Positions 41,513 through 53,825 of a stretch of 64,000 nucleotides of DNA are shown piece after piece. The stretch is from Triglochin maritima (lineage: Eukaryota > Streptophyta > Magnoliopsida > Alismatales > Juncaginaceae): contig OY821787.1 in NCBI GenBank assembly GCA_963682175.1, forward strand, positions 25,274,501-25,338,500, given 5' to 3'. Every line of letters starts with the position of its first letter. Position 1 is the first letter of the stretch. The notes beneath the pieces are model-generated. The model had not been told where the DNA came from. It ran no database searches and was given only the letters and a program-made list of their open reading frames with translations. The translations under genes were made by a program, and so were the position numbers.

Positions 41513-43002
41513 ATGGATGGTTACATGGGCAACCATCCATATCATTGTTGGGACCAGGACAATTCTTCCTGGTATTCTGGACCCATGCAACCTGGGGTGG
41601 CTCAGACTAACACCCCATATGGTTGGGACAATCCTAATTGTGTGACTGAGCAATCTTCATATTGGGGTAACATGAGAGAGGCACCGACTGCTAGACCACA
41701 ATCTAGTTATGTTGGATCATATGCTGGTCAACAAACTGAGACATTACAACAAACTTTTGCCTCCTTCATGCGTATGGCAGACAACATGAGTGCACCGGTG
41801 GCTCCATTAGCCGTACCGTGCGACTGTTGTGGGTTGAGTGGTCATGTTATTAGGGAATGCCCTTATGTTCCCCCAGAGCCTGAGTATGAGCATACCTTTT
41901 CCCAAAATGCTCAATATGACTATTACGCATCCGCGTACAACCCGAGAGTGATAGGTTCGTGGAGAGATAATTCATATCCAAATTCTTATACTTCATTTTC
42001 ACCTCAGTATCCTCCTCCCGAATACCCAGAATTCTACCAACACCCCACTTCAAATCATTGGACTTATTCTCAGCCCACCAACACCCAACCTCAAATTTCT
42101 CAAACGGTGACTTGAACCTCATAGTTGACCACATACCTGATTCCTTGTAACAAACTTTCCTTACGTTCATGAAAACCACTCAACAGTCCACACAAAATAT
42201 GGTACTACAATTGAGTCAAATGTTGCAGCTATTACGTAAATGTGAGGAGAGTAACTTTTCTTGTCAACATGAGGATGCATCATTTGATATCGACCCACCA
42301 CTACATCCACAAATTCAAAGCACAATCTTTCAAAGTCAAACTCCTAGTCAGTCTGAGGTATTTGGGGTTTCAATTCACGATCACTTAGTGGAGGATTCGA
42401 TTCACATTGAGAATAACATGGACCAATATCATCATGAGTCGGCACAGGATTGTGGCTTATCTTCTTGTCCCGTGGCCCTTGAGCCACATGATCTTCATGT
42501 TGTGCCTCTTAAGGACTCGTCTCTGGTGGAGCAAGAGCTCCCTAGTACCCTCAATTTCAAACAACCTGATGAGAGTCTGCCTCTCACTATGGTTCCTGAT
42601 CATCCTGGAAATGATGGAACATCAAACAACTACATAGCTCATGAGGGTATTAGGAGTTCCTTGGAGGATACCTTGGGTATGAGACCCATTTTTTGTTCGC
42701 CTGGTGAGTCGGATTTGCCCAACAAGGCTCTTGACCTCGCTCCGACGCACCAGCCAGTTGGTTGGAGAGTTTGGATTGACGATCATAACTTCAACGCCGC
42801 AATGGGAGAAACTCTTCTTCCGTTGCCCCTTATTTCACAAACTCTCGAGAGGTTCAAGCTCTTTCAGTTTGATCCTTTGAATGAGACGCTTTTGCGTCCA
42901 ATTCATGAACCTATCATTTCATCTGGTGCCCTTTGTGAAGGCGGCCCACGCATGCGTATTCTGGCCCCACGTGGTGTCACGTTCCCTTTCCAAGTGCATT
43001 GA
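41513..43002 (+). pseudogene. Element A2 reduced Gag with RT relic, frameshifted
   Basis: Homologue of 24443-25933. The first part (41513-42115) has CCHC CDCCGLSGHVIREC. A one-base deletion near 42094-42104 and a Lys-to-stop change (TTGTAACAA near 42150) break it. The second part (42169-43002) keeps GIRSSLEDTLGMRP, LAPTHQPVGWRVWIDD and PLPLISQTLERF. Confidence 0.9.
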
Positions 43003-44320
43003 CCCACTTTTGAGGTTCCCATTTGATGTCCTTTGACAAATGAAGATGGGAACTTATGTTTGTACATAATTATATTCAAAAAAAAGTATAATAAAAGACT
43101 CCTTCAGTGAGCTTCGTTTGTGTGGCTCCAAGAGTTTTTGGGCCCATTTATTTCCCGTATTTGAATCCCTTCTTTAGCATCTCACAGGTTTTGAGGGAAT
43201 TCGGGTTTTTGTCCATCAACATAGCCATGAACTTTCCTTTGTACTTCACGTTGGTGAGATCTTCTCTTTTTCATGCATAAATCCATGTAGTATCTTGCTC
43301 ACATTCATTGAGGACAATGCATGATTTAGGTATGGGGGGGTTTATCTATCTATATATTATGTTCTTTAAAATAAATAAAAAATATTATTGAATATTCCAT
43401 GACATAGCTTAAGATTGAACCACCAAAACTCGAGTACAAATTGCATTGAGTTTTTGTTCCTTATTATATAGTTCTGCTTGTAGAAACTATGACATAAATC
43501 TAAGTTCCAAAGAAATAACCCATTGCCCTTTAAGACATGTATGCACTTAAATTGGATGAATCAAATCTTTGAAGTGGTTGATAAAAAGCAGAGGTTGAGG
43601 AAAATATACCGGGAAGTGTGGACTTCTAATAGCAAGTAAGCCTTGAGGAAAATAAAAGTAAAAATAAATGAATAAAGTAAGGAAAGCACATTTTGCAAAA
43701 TGATTACAAAAGCCCAAGCCTTCGAGTCACTGGTCCGTAGGGGTATCTTGAAATCCGGTAACTTGAGTCTGCTAGCTCAGGTTTATCGACCAAACTCGCT
43801 ACACGAATGCAAAAAGGGTAAAAGTGTCAAAAAACAAATGTGTTGAATCACCGAAAAAAATACTTTAAGATACTCAAGGCCTAAAGTTAAAAGAATGATT
43901 CATGCCATGGTTGATCCAAATGATACTTCACCACCAGAGGAGGCGTGCAAAATAATTTAAGTGATAACATGTGTAGAAGGGTTAGTGGTGTGAATATTTG
44001 AGGAACAAAGACCAAGTCAGATTCTTTATGAGTTAGATTTATATAATGAGCATGCAAGAATTCTAAGTGAGATGTATATGGTTGAGGTGGAGATATTGAA
44101 AGTTATTTATGAAATGTTGAATTAAGACTTTGTGGGTGTGTCAACTGAAAACCCTCACGAGACAAAACTCGTCCTCGAAGGAAACTTAGGGGTTTAAAGG
44201 CTTTTTGCACATGCTAAGTGCAACCATGATTCCTACGAAAGTGAGTTAGGATTTCCCTGTTTTCATTTTTCTTATATTTTGTTTTGCTAGGGACTAGCAA
44301 AATATAGGTGTGGGGGTATT
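43003..44320 (+). other. Element A2 3' noncoding region, B-to-A switch at the box
   Basis: B-like up to CATTGAGGACAATGCATGATT (43306 on), then A-like (CATGACATAGCTTAAGATTG). The hairpins are weakened (44204-44224). PPT AGGTGTGGGGGTATT at 44306-44320. Confidence 0.82.
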
Positions 44321-45351
44321 TGATGCATTGCATACATTGCATCATATGTCTTTCATTTAGATTAATTTTATATCAATAAATGCTACTAAGGTATGTGTTT
44401 AGTCTTATTTACATAATACAGGGAGCTGAATGCAAAAGCTGAGGACCCGACTGCAAATTACGAGTACCAAAAGATTATTTTGGAGAAGTTCTAGAGAAAA
44501 ATCAATTTGGATCTCCAAATATATGAAGAAATTAACTCGGATCTCCAAAGATATGCAATAATTAATCCGGACGCGCAAATGACAGCTGAAACATACCATA
44601 AACACACGGGAAAAATCCGGGTCGATTCTGAGCCAAAAAGGTAGTGATTCCGCCGCACCTCATGTACAAATTGCGGCGATTCCGCCGCACAAAAGTTGAT
44701 CCGTGCGCTCAAATTTTTACCAATGTTGTATTGACGCGTGTACTTTCCTTTTATATATTGGGATCCCTTGTATCGGCTATAAATAGCCCCGAAACGATGT
44801 TGTAAAGGGTCCTTAGTTTTTGTTCCATATTTTAGTAATAAAATTCTGTTATTTTATTTCTTGTTTTTAGTTTTCTTTTGTAGTTTCTCTAGGACCCCTT
44901 CTCCTTCCCTCCATCCATGAGTTTCTAACTCTCTCCGAAGGGTGGGGGTGACGGATTTAGGGTGATGAGAAGAAGAATAAAGTTATTATTTTAATTTCGT
45001 GTTAGTATATATTTTGATTACTTGAGTTTATGTTGAATCATTTATCATGTAATGCTTTATAACTAATGTGATTTATTATAAGTTTCAGAATTCTCTAATC
45101 CAAACCCGATATCTAAACCTCCACCCGCTGGACTCCCATCCATATTTGTTTTCTTTTTAGTTTTTCTTTTGTTGTTCTCGCTTTAGATAATTTAAAAAAA
45201 CCAAAAATCTCAAACCAACATTATTTCTCTCTCTTTCTTCCTTAATCGAAAATCACAAAAATAACAACATCTCTCCCTCCTTGTGTTCGACCCGTACTTG
45301 TCACGTCTTCATTGACGCCGTGCACTTGCGGTATAAATTTAATTCCCATCA
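44321..45351 (+). repeat. Element A2 3' LTR, internally deleted
   Basis: 1031 bp. Relative to the 5' LTR about 170 bp are missing between two copies of TGCAAA (39118 and 39291 in the 5' LTR). TATA 44778-44785. Otherwise similar to the 5' LTR. Confidence 0.92.
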
Positions 45352-45356
45352 TGGTG

Positions 45357-46447
45357 GGCACTTCGGTGCCAAGAAAACCGCTGCCAAAGTGCTCCAATGC
45401 GGTTTTTACTGGCCGACGTTGTTCCAAGACGCTTTTGCATTTTGCAAAGCATGCGATAGGTGCCAACGTGTGGGCCGCATTGAAAGACGTCATATGATGC
45501 CACTCAATCCTATCTTAGTGGTCAACATCTTTGATGTTTGGGGAATTGAGTTCATGGGTCATTTCCTTGTGTCCCACGGTCACACCTACATTCTTGTGGC
45601 GGTTGATTATGTGTCGAAGTGGGTGGAAGCAATCCCCACTCGCACTAACGACAGCGAGGTTGTGATCAAGTTTCTTAAAGAACACATCTTTGCGAGGTTT
45701 GGGACACCTCGTTGTATCATAAGTGATCGGGGGACACACTTTTTGAACCGATCCCTTGAGGCAGTGTTGAGGAAATATTCCATCACGCACAAGTTGGCCA
45801 CACCTTATCATCCTCAAACCAGTGGCCAGGTTGAAATTTCCAACCGTCAACTCAAGTAAATTCTTGAGAAAACGGTTAATGCTTCAAGGAAAGATTGGTC
45901 GGTCAAGCTTAATGATGCATTGTGGGCCTTCCACACTGCATTTAACACCGACCTTGGCATGTCCCCCTACTGGCTAGTTTATGGCAAAGCTTTCCATCTT
46001 CCGGTAGAGCTTGAGCACCGGGCATTATGGGCAATCAAACATCTTAACATGAGTCTTGATGTTTCTGGTGCCAATCGCAAGCTAGACCTCAACGAGTTTG
46101 AGGAATTGAGAAATGAAGCGTATGAGAATGTCAAGATCTGTAAGTCCCGCACTAAAATTTTCCACTACAGCTTTGTCTGAATCAAAACCTTTACGGTTGG
46201 ACAAAAGGTCTTGTTGTATAACTCTCACCTCCACTTGTTTCCGGGGAAACTTCAGAGTCATTGGTCTGGGCCCTTTATTGTTTTAATCGTCTCCTCTCAT
46301 GGGACGGTTGAGATTCAAAACACAAGGAATGGGGACATGTGCAAAGTTAATGGACAATGCCTCAACCCGCACTTGGAAGGGACCACGACAGAGGTCGAGG
46401 TGGAAGTCGTGTCTTTACACGAACTCCCTGCGGATGTGGTCACTTGA
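45357..46447 (+). pseudogene. Element C integrase pseudogene
   Basis: Continues the zinc finger (GGHFGAKKT...CKACDRCQ), then the core with GIEFMGHF (usual first catalytic Asp replaced by Glu), [10 protein letters not shown] (second Asp kept) and [16 protein letters not shown] (Glu kept). A stop at 45857-45859, another at about 46178, then KLQSHWSGPFIV and IQNTRNGDMCKVNGQ of the C-terminal domain. Joins to 38880-39007 across A2. Confidence 0.92.
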
Positions 46448-46918
46448 CGTGATCCATCCCTTCATTTGGTTTTACAAATATTTCACACAAAAAAACAAAT
46501 AAAAACAAAAACAAAAAGAAAAAGAAAAAAGTGAAAAATGAAGAAAAAAGAAGAAGAAGTGCCTTTTGGATATTTTTCCTTTTCCTTTGTTAAAAACGCG
46601 TTTTCGTTGCCCTACCCATCATCCACCCAACGAAAATGCGTTTTTCTTCTCCTATCCCCCTCCCCCCAAATCCCTTCCCCAGATCTTGCAAGCAAACCGC
46701 TAATCAGTGGTTTCAAACCGCCAATCAGCGGTCTGTTGTACAGATCAACTCTTCAATTTTTGGTGGGTCATGCACTTTTATGTTTTTCGTCATTTTCAGT
46801 GGGTTGGGAGGTTGTTTACTGCTTGCGTAGACGTGTTGTGGTCTCCGACCCTCTTGCGTCGTGCTCGTCTTCACCGTCGCGTGTTCCGCCGTTAAAGCTC
46901 TTCAAGGTAGTTGCAGGT
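46448..46918 (+). other. Element C spacer between pol and third ORF
   Basis: A-rich tract near 46487-46550. Two dyads near 46695-46734 (CCGCTAATCAGTGGTTT and ACCGCCAATCAGCGGTC) repeat the LTR and leader motif. TTGCAG just before 46919 could be a splice acceptor for the third ORF, but this is speculative. Confidence 0.6.
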
Positions 46919-49137
46919 ATGGCCAGCCCACATTTAATTCCAAAACTTAATTTTGCCTCCCTGATCATGAGTTCGGAGAACCCTTCTACGATAGAATCGT
47001 TGCCAAAGGGTGGCATATTTTATTGTATGAGGGTGATGAAACCATGTACGTAGAACCTCTCGTACATGAGTTTTTTACTACACTTGAGTATGCTCAGACC
47101 GGACAACTCGAGTTTAGGGTCACTCTTAGAGGGGTGAAGCACACCGTGACACCCTAATACATCTCCGACGCGACTGGGATCCCCCTAGTCGATGATCTCG
47201 TGCATGTTGGCTTTTTGGCGTTAATCCTTGTTTTGATGATTTAAGCAACCTAATATTAATCATAAGTAATGTAGAGTAGCACACATATTGCATTGCATAT
47301 ATATTGCATGTGCTAACCTCTACAGGTGATCAAGACTCATGGCAGGAAGGAAATCAAGTCAAGATTTGTAATAAAACTATATGAAGACTTGTAATCTTGA
47401 TTTTATTTTGAGTCTTAGGAACATGTGAAAATTGAGCATACAAGAGCTAAAAACTTATCACATACACACTAGGTTCCTTAGAGAAGTCACACACAATATT
47501 TCACCTTATTTGGACTTCATTAGATCACTCAAACCTTAGTCCGAAATCACTTAAAACCTAAACCCAGATTTCCTGTGTGAACCAGTCGACCGAACCAGAT
47601 CTCAGTTCGACCGGTTTATAACAGACTCTCCACAGTGATTTTACCAAACCCTACCAGTCGACCGGTTCTATCTTTTCGGTCGACCGATCCCGATTTTTAA
47701 TATGGCCGTTTTCTTTGTCATATTCCTATAACGGTCGTATTCGTATAAAACAAACGTTACCCCAAAATACATTCGGTAACCGGTCGAACGAGGACCTTGT
47801 TTCGGTCGACCAGTTGAACACTTATTCTGTCCCTGCTATCGGTCGACACACTCTTCGTTCGACCGATCCAACTTTATCTCAACTGAATCACCTTAACGGA
47901 CGACCCCCCCATATTTTGGTTCGACCGTTCACTTAAGTAAAGTTGAGTTCTAGCCCGTTTGTTCGACCGATTATTTATTTTGTTCGACCGTTCTCTTTGA
48001 AATCAAGTTAACGGTCGACCGATTTATTAGTTTTGGTCGACCGGTTCTGGACAGATTTGCAACCCGATTTTCTGCCTTGTGTATCTTACACAAAACCCAA
48101 CCAAATCTATCCCCAACGGCTAGAATACCTTACGAGCTTATAAATAGAGGATCAAGACATGTTGTTAACACAACTCTACAACTCCAATTGTCCCAATTCA
48201 TTAGAGAGAAAACTCCAATCCTCCAAGCTCCAAATTAGCTACCCAAAGCCTAAATTTCCACATCATTCATCACTCAAACATTTAGCAATTGTTGTGCTCA
48301 ATTAGAGAGTGAATCCCACTCAGTTACATTTGTTGTCAAGAGAGTAAAGGCTCCGGTGAAAGCCCGAAGCATCCTTCTCGGATTGAGAGAAGAGGATTCC
48401 AAGCTCGGCGAGGGTTGTTCGCGAGTTTCACGGTTGTAAGGCTTTGTCTCCCGGCCCGGAACGGGGAGCGGATAGTGAAGTCGTAGGCGGAGCTCGGTGA
48501 TCCGAGCGGAACTTGCAAGAGAGGACTAGGACCCGGGTAGGGTGCCGAACCTCTATAAATCCCCCGTGTGCTTGTGGTTTGCATTTTCTATTCCCTACTT
48601 GTGTATTTGTTTTAATTTCCGCTGCATCTCTTTGATTGTCTAAACAAGTAGGTGATTAGGATTGAAATTGTTAATTAGAGTTTGTGGACCCATAACCCAC
48701 ACGATCCTACAGTGCCCACCCGTGACATTAATTTTTACTAATATATGCTTGGGTGCGGCAACCCATTTCATCACAAGGGGGAATACATTATGCGCACATC
48801 TACTCCAATGTGCACATTGTAGCCAGGTGGGTGTGTAGGAATCTGTTGGGCCAAGAACGGACCTCCACATTCTTCACACCTATTTGCGAAAAGTGTATAG
48901 TCTCATGGATGGTTCACCTCACTGCATTTGTCGAACGTTGTTCGACGTTTTGGTGAACACTAAGCTTAAAGAAATACATTGTTTGCCTACACTGGTGATC
49001 AAATTGTGTGGCATGTTGGACATCCCACGATTTGAACGCTTGTTGCGGCGCCAAGGAACTGACCTCGAGGTTGCAAAGATGACCCCATCATTTCACCATT
49101 GCCCTCAAGAGGCATGGGTGCCTGATTACATGGAGTA
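46919..49137 (+). pseudogene. Element C third ORF remnant, split by a solo LTR
   Basis: From ATG 46919, in shifting frames: SENPFYDRIVAKGWHILLYE, YVEPLVHEFFTTLEY, LEFRVTLRGVKHTVTP, YISDATGIPLVDDLVH, then after the insertion CHCICRTLFDVLV-like text and LPTLVIKLCGMLDIPRFERL. The pattern resembles the post-pol ORF of Athila-related plant elements (putative plant transposon protein). The role is unknown and the family call is tentative. Confidence 0.6.
47205..48711 (+). repeat. Solo LTR, probably copia type, with TCGACC array
   Basis: TGTTGGCTTT...GATCCTACA, flanked by GTGCA (47200-47204) and GTGCC (48712-48716). 11 exact TCGACC sites lie between 47583 and 48050, about 90 bp before TATAAATA (48139-48146). 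The end part GGTGCCGAACCTCTATAAAT resembles LTR ends of SIRE-like copia elements by recollection. No PBS or coding part is present. Confidence 0.8.
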
Positions 49138-50613
49138 GGATGTTAGAGCCAGTTCCCCAAGCTCATCTATGAGTTCGGGAACGCTCTTTAACACCGACAT
49201 TTCTGAGTTGGCGTTGAGCAGCAAAACGTCATTTTAGCCAAGCAAAACCGGAAACTTTATAGGAAATTGTCGGCTCTTGAGCGAGGTGCCTCTTGAAGCA
49301 CCACTGGCCGCCGTCATTAGTCTGGTACACCTTATCCATGCATTGACGCCATTTTTCCATACATTGAGGACAATGCATGGATTAGGTGTGGGGGGGTGTT
49401 TTCACGTTTGTACATATCTTGTGTGTCGTTTGTTTGTATTGCTAGGGTCATGTTAGTGTGCTGCATTTAATATTGATATATCTGTTTGCCATGATCATTG
49501 GGTGACTTGTGCTCTTTTGCTTGCCTAGTGCTTTAAAATTTTCACATTTCTTACAAAATTTTCATGTGTTTGCGAAAGAAAATGTTTTGTGGGTTTTGCG
49601 TGTGTTTAGCATGTCCAAAACCGTTGAGAGGCAAAGTAAAAAAGAAAACTCTCAAAATTGCCTTGAACATGATGCATTATGATATCTAGTATACTGGCTT
49701 TAGGTCTTATTGAGTCGTTGGGATGCACCCCGGTCTTCCCTCAGTGATGTGTAATCATAGGATTTCAGTACTCAAACAAATAAAGAAGTCCACTATGAAC
49801 CTAGTGAGTCAAATAATTTGTGTCTGTTAGTATAAGGAACTTTGTCGTAGTCAGGGGCCCTTAAACTCTTTTTGTGAAACTGTAAGTGTAGGGGTTTTAG
49901 TTCCCATGTAGATAAATAAATAAGTGGTGTTCTCTCTTCTCGCACGGCTCCTATCACTCGGGAAATTAGGTCCGAGGGGACTTAGTACCTGGTGTTCTCG
50001 AGTCATCTAACTTGGGATGCACCGACCAAACTCTCGTTACACGGGTGGTAGGGGTCGCCCTATGTGGAGATTTTGGGGAAAATGTACGTGAAGTGTAAGT
50101 CCTCACAGGCAATGATGCACGAAACCCGACCCTGAGAGAATCAAACACCAACAATTTAAAAGCTCTAAAGAAAAAGAAAAAAAAAGATTCAAATAAGAAC
50201 CTCAATGGACTTTACACAATGTATCACTTTAAGAAGTTAAGGTTGCTCATGTCTTTCACATAAGTCCTTAATTAAATTTCACGAATGATTCACTAGGCTA
50301 GGTGTATGGACTGATTACATATATAGAGTTGGCCCGTAGTATTACCGCGTCCAATGATCGACAAAAATAAGTCAATCGAGTCGTGTTGCTAGGTTGAATA
50401 ATGCATCTATGTTCGGATTTTGTGGGTGTATCCCCTGAAATCCCTTAGGAGACAACACTCCTCCTCCATGGCGACAAAAAGGTTTAACGGCTTGTTGCAC
50501 GTGCTAAGTGAAACTGTCATTCCTATGAAAGTGAGTTAGGATTTCCCTATTTTACGTATGCTTTTTTCTTTCTTTGTTTTGCTCGGGACTAGCAAAAGTT
50601 AGGTGGGGGTATT
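49138..50613 (+). other. Element C 3' noncoding region
   Basis: CATTGAGGACAATGCATGG plus TTAGGTGTGGGGGGGTG at 49362-49400, then text collinear with B and D, the decayed hairpin 1 (CCTCCATG-GCGA, about 50463-50482), hairpin 2 (50494-50514, one mismatch) and PPT TAGGTGGGGGTATT. Confidence 0.82.
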
Positions 50614-51757
50614 TGACTGACATCATTTCATGCATTCATTTATGTCTTATATCCATTATCTTGAACCTAAACAATACTACGTAATGAGTTTTATGTTAGA
50701 GTTTCAGGAATAAACAGGTTTGAGGAGAAGAAGCATAAAAGGACCTAAAAGCAGGAAAAATGACTGAGTTGTGAGATTTGGGGACTGAGATGCAAGGGAG
50801 AAGGACCTAAATGTAAGCCCAAAGGACCAATGAGCAAATGAAAAACTCCACACCATCATGAGGAGTATTTTGGCAATTTGATTCGGGCCTAAACTCCAAC
50901 AACTAACTTGGGTGTATCTCACATGAAGACAACAATCCAGGAAAGCCCACACAAAATCCAGACCGGATCCGGACTCTGTAGATCGCCAACTGACGGTCTG
51001 GGACCGCTGATTGGCGGTCGAGTTTGCTCTAGATCCGACATGCTTCGGGCAGATCATGTATTAGGGAGGTTTATATCTATTTCTGGTGTTGTATTAGTCT
51101 CATATTGGGGAATTCCCTGATTACCTTTTTCAATGACTATAAATAGAACTCCTCACCTTGATTGTAATCTACTACATGCTTGGTGACTATTATCTCTACC
51201 TGAAGTTGAGCCTTGGAGCAAATACTCAAGTGGGGAAAGGCTACTTGTATTGTGAGTTTGAAATAAATAAAAGTTTATTTGTTATGTTGCTTCTTTTATG
51301 TTGCTTGCATGCTTAGTTTAATTTTATTTCAATAATCTTAGTAGACTTAGTTAATATGTTTTCATTTTTTTAGGATAATAATTAGTTTAATGATCATAAT
51401 CATTAGACACTTCCTATACATGAAAATACAACCTACATTTGTGCTTAATGATTGCATTCTTCACCATCTTCTTGCATGTGTACACTCACTCCACCCCTCC
51501 GGGGTCCCTCTTCCTGATTTGCACTTCCACTTTAGGCTCTTTTGATTTAGTTTGCATCGTTAGTTGTTGTTTTCCTTCATATTGTTTGGTACTAGTTTAG
51601 TGTAACTTAGATTATCATATCCACAACTCTTCTCCCCTTTTTCACCATCTGATTTCGGGCAAACTAGAGGTTGCTCACCACCCTGCGGATGACCCGTACT
51701 TGCCCCGTCTTCACCGATGGTTGTGCACTTGCGGTCGAAATTTAAAACGATTAAAGA
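50614..51757 (+). repeat. Element C 3' LTR, internally deleted
   Basis: Starts TGACTGACATC. Dyads at 50981-50997 and 51002-51019, TATA at 51138-51145. About 260 bp present at 17655-17915 of the 5' LTR are missing near 51391, removing the first stem arm. U5 hairpin CCGTC-TTCACC-GATGG (51705-51720). The exact end (TTAAAG) is eroded and no target duplication was found. Confidence 0.82.
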
Positions 51758-52330
51758 CAAAGCTCCTTTTTTTCTTCTCACCGACACTTCTTCTTTTTAA
51801 CCAAACACCATCCTTTTATACCCAACAATTTCACCGCCACTCAACCCCCTCCTCTCGCACCAAGGCATGTGGAAAGGATTGGGTAAATTGCACTCAAACT
51901 TCAATTTATCTTAAAACCACACAAACACCCAATAATCTTGATTAACCCTTAATTAAAGTTTGGGTTCTCACATTTAGTGTCCAAGTTGTCTTAAAACAAG
52001 GGCATTATGCATCTTCGATTAATTTCTGGCATCAACACAAAGCATATATGAAGTAGACATTAGCAGATATCAACTAGGAATAGGAAGAATAAGCTACATA
52101 TGAAACAGAAATGCAAACAGAGTTACCCGATCCGACACTGGCGGATTGTTTGGGGAGTCTGGTCCCCAAACTCCACTTGGCTCCTTATTTCCCTCAGTTA
52201 AGCTCCCATGTCTACTTAGTCCCCTGTCAAGTAACAAAAAGAGAGAGAAAACGTAAAAACAAAAACAAAATCCCACCAAAATGGTGAACTCGACTACGAA
52301 AATGGCTCCCTGTCAACAACGCCAAAAACA
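51758..52330 (-). other. Truncated Athila-type leader with decayed PBS
   Basis: On the minus strand the sequence runs from a decayed PBS (52307-52324, four mismatches to the tRNA-Asp site) into leader-like text including CAACTTGGACACTAAATG, similar to CAACTTGGACCCTAAAAC in C. It stops at the end of C. Confidence 0.6.
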
Positions 52331-53120
52331 TGATTGATTCAGTTATAATACCGCATGTGCACGATGTCAGTGAAGACGCGGCAAGTACGAGTCGTGTCCA
52401 CGAGGAGCGCGTGCGAGTCGGAATCCACAATACTCGAGTGGGAAAACAAGAGAGAAATGAGATCGAAATTATACTACGATGCGTACCAAATCAGAAAACA
52501 AACGATAAAAATAAACCTTTTAAGGGGTAGAGAAAGAATGCGGAAATGAGAATATGTGTACGTATGTGTTCATTGGTGGTCATCACAACATGTAATACAT
52601 GAAATCCATAAAACCAAATATAATTGTCTCCTCATGAAATAAGATAAAACATTATCATTAAAATATATAAGATAATAATTCAAATATGACTAATATGAGC
52701 ACATGCATAATGATCAAACCCCATTATGTCTCCACATAAAATAAGATTTGACACAATCATTAAAACATACAAGGCATTAATTAGGATGAGGGCAACATGA
52801 GCACATGCATACACGTCATGTTTTCTTCTTATACACTTCATCATTATCCTCACCTCATCATTTCCCATAAAATGGGTCCACTAATCTAAGCATGTGCTAA
52901 GCATCACTCAAGAGCATTAGCACATCAAAGATAAGAGTGAAAAATCTTATTAGATGGTTATGGAACTCATGTGAGACTCAAAGGTTAGGATAAACACACA
53001 CTTAATACATCATATATTCACATCACCTTCTCCTCAATCCTCAATGACGATGGACTACTCCCTACTCAACATATTAACCAAAGAAACATAACAACACAAA
53101 ACCATAATGAAAATGTAGAA
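52331..53120 (-). repeat. Truncated Athila-type LTR
   Basis: Begins (plus) TGATTGATTCAG with the U5 box and a hairpin GTC-TTCACT-GAC (52366-52378). It follows the R/U5 part of the B LTR in reverse (for example GAGCATTAGCACATCAAAGAT). The U3 is missing, so only the U5-R part remains. Confidence 0.7.
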
Positions 53121-53825
53121 AACTAGATTAAAATGTACAAAACCATATTGTACTTAGTATGGAGCACAATAAGGAGCATATTTATCATGATTTTATGTTT
53201 AATTAGATATGATTGAGAATCATATTTTCTTTAAATTTTATTAAAAATTTATATTTCTATTAAAACTTCTACCGAAGAAAAAACTAATCAAGTAAAATTA
53301 TAATTTGATATAAGGTATCGTGCTAGTTATCGACAACATATACAAATAAAACACAGGACTACAGGAGTTTTTGCAACTCTTTCACTATTTCATGGCGAAC
53401 AACTAGTTTTTATCACCTCAACCATGAGTTCATAATTGTCGTCTGATATTTTCTCTCATCAACATCAATTTCCACCGCTTAAACTTAATATAGTCCCACA
53501 ACATTTATTCCGCCTCAATTATTCTCTTTCCTGAACCATACCATCTACAAATCAAATTTGAGTGAACAAACTGTAACATACCTTGAAATTCAGGAGATGC
53601 AAACTGTAATTTAACCAACCCACTTTCATATTCATACAAGCTAGTGTACGTTATGTCGTCGTCCAATATTAATACAGTTGATTTAGATGTCTTGACGCAT
53701 TATTTGAACACACGACATCACCTTTGAACTGAAAAAAAATACTACGTACGACGTTTGAAATAACACCAATGAATTGTATACATCATAATTGTGAACTGAT
53801 CTCAAAGATGAGCCAATTTAAGCAA
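53121..53825. other. Spacer and probable PP2C 3' untranslated region
   Basis: AT-rich. No ORF or repeat end recognised. The part next to 53826 presumably holds the PP2C 3' UTR. Confidence 0.45.

Larger units (their letters stand above)
39008..45351 (+). mobile_element. Element A2: A-type LTRs with a B-type interior
   Basis: LTRs 39008-40207 and 44321-45351; perfect target duplications TGGTG at 39003-39007 and 45352-45356. Leader start and 3' end are of the A family, but the central part, from about 41350 to the CATTGAGGACAATG box at 43306, follows element B, including its reduced Gag ORF. Two switches between families are needed. It is inserted in the integrase zinc-finger codons of C. No RT core or integrase. 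Confidence 0.93.
16599..51757 (+). mobile_element. Element C: decayed Athila-type element, host of nested insertions
   Basis: Pieces in order are LTR (16599-18276), decayed PBS, leader (18301-18731 and 33977-34692), gag-protease, RT-RNase H and integrase start (to 39007), the rest of integrase (45357-46447), a third ORF (46919-49137), a 3' noncoding region and a 3' LTR (50614-51757). Removing A and A2 with one copy of each target duplication restores collinear sequence, for example [15 protein letters not shown] across the A2 site. Every coding part has stops or shifts. No matching duplication flanks the element, and its 5' LTR is chimeric, so its outer ends have been rearranged. Confidence 0.82.
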
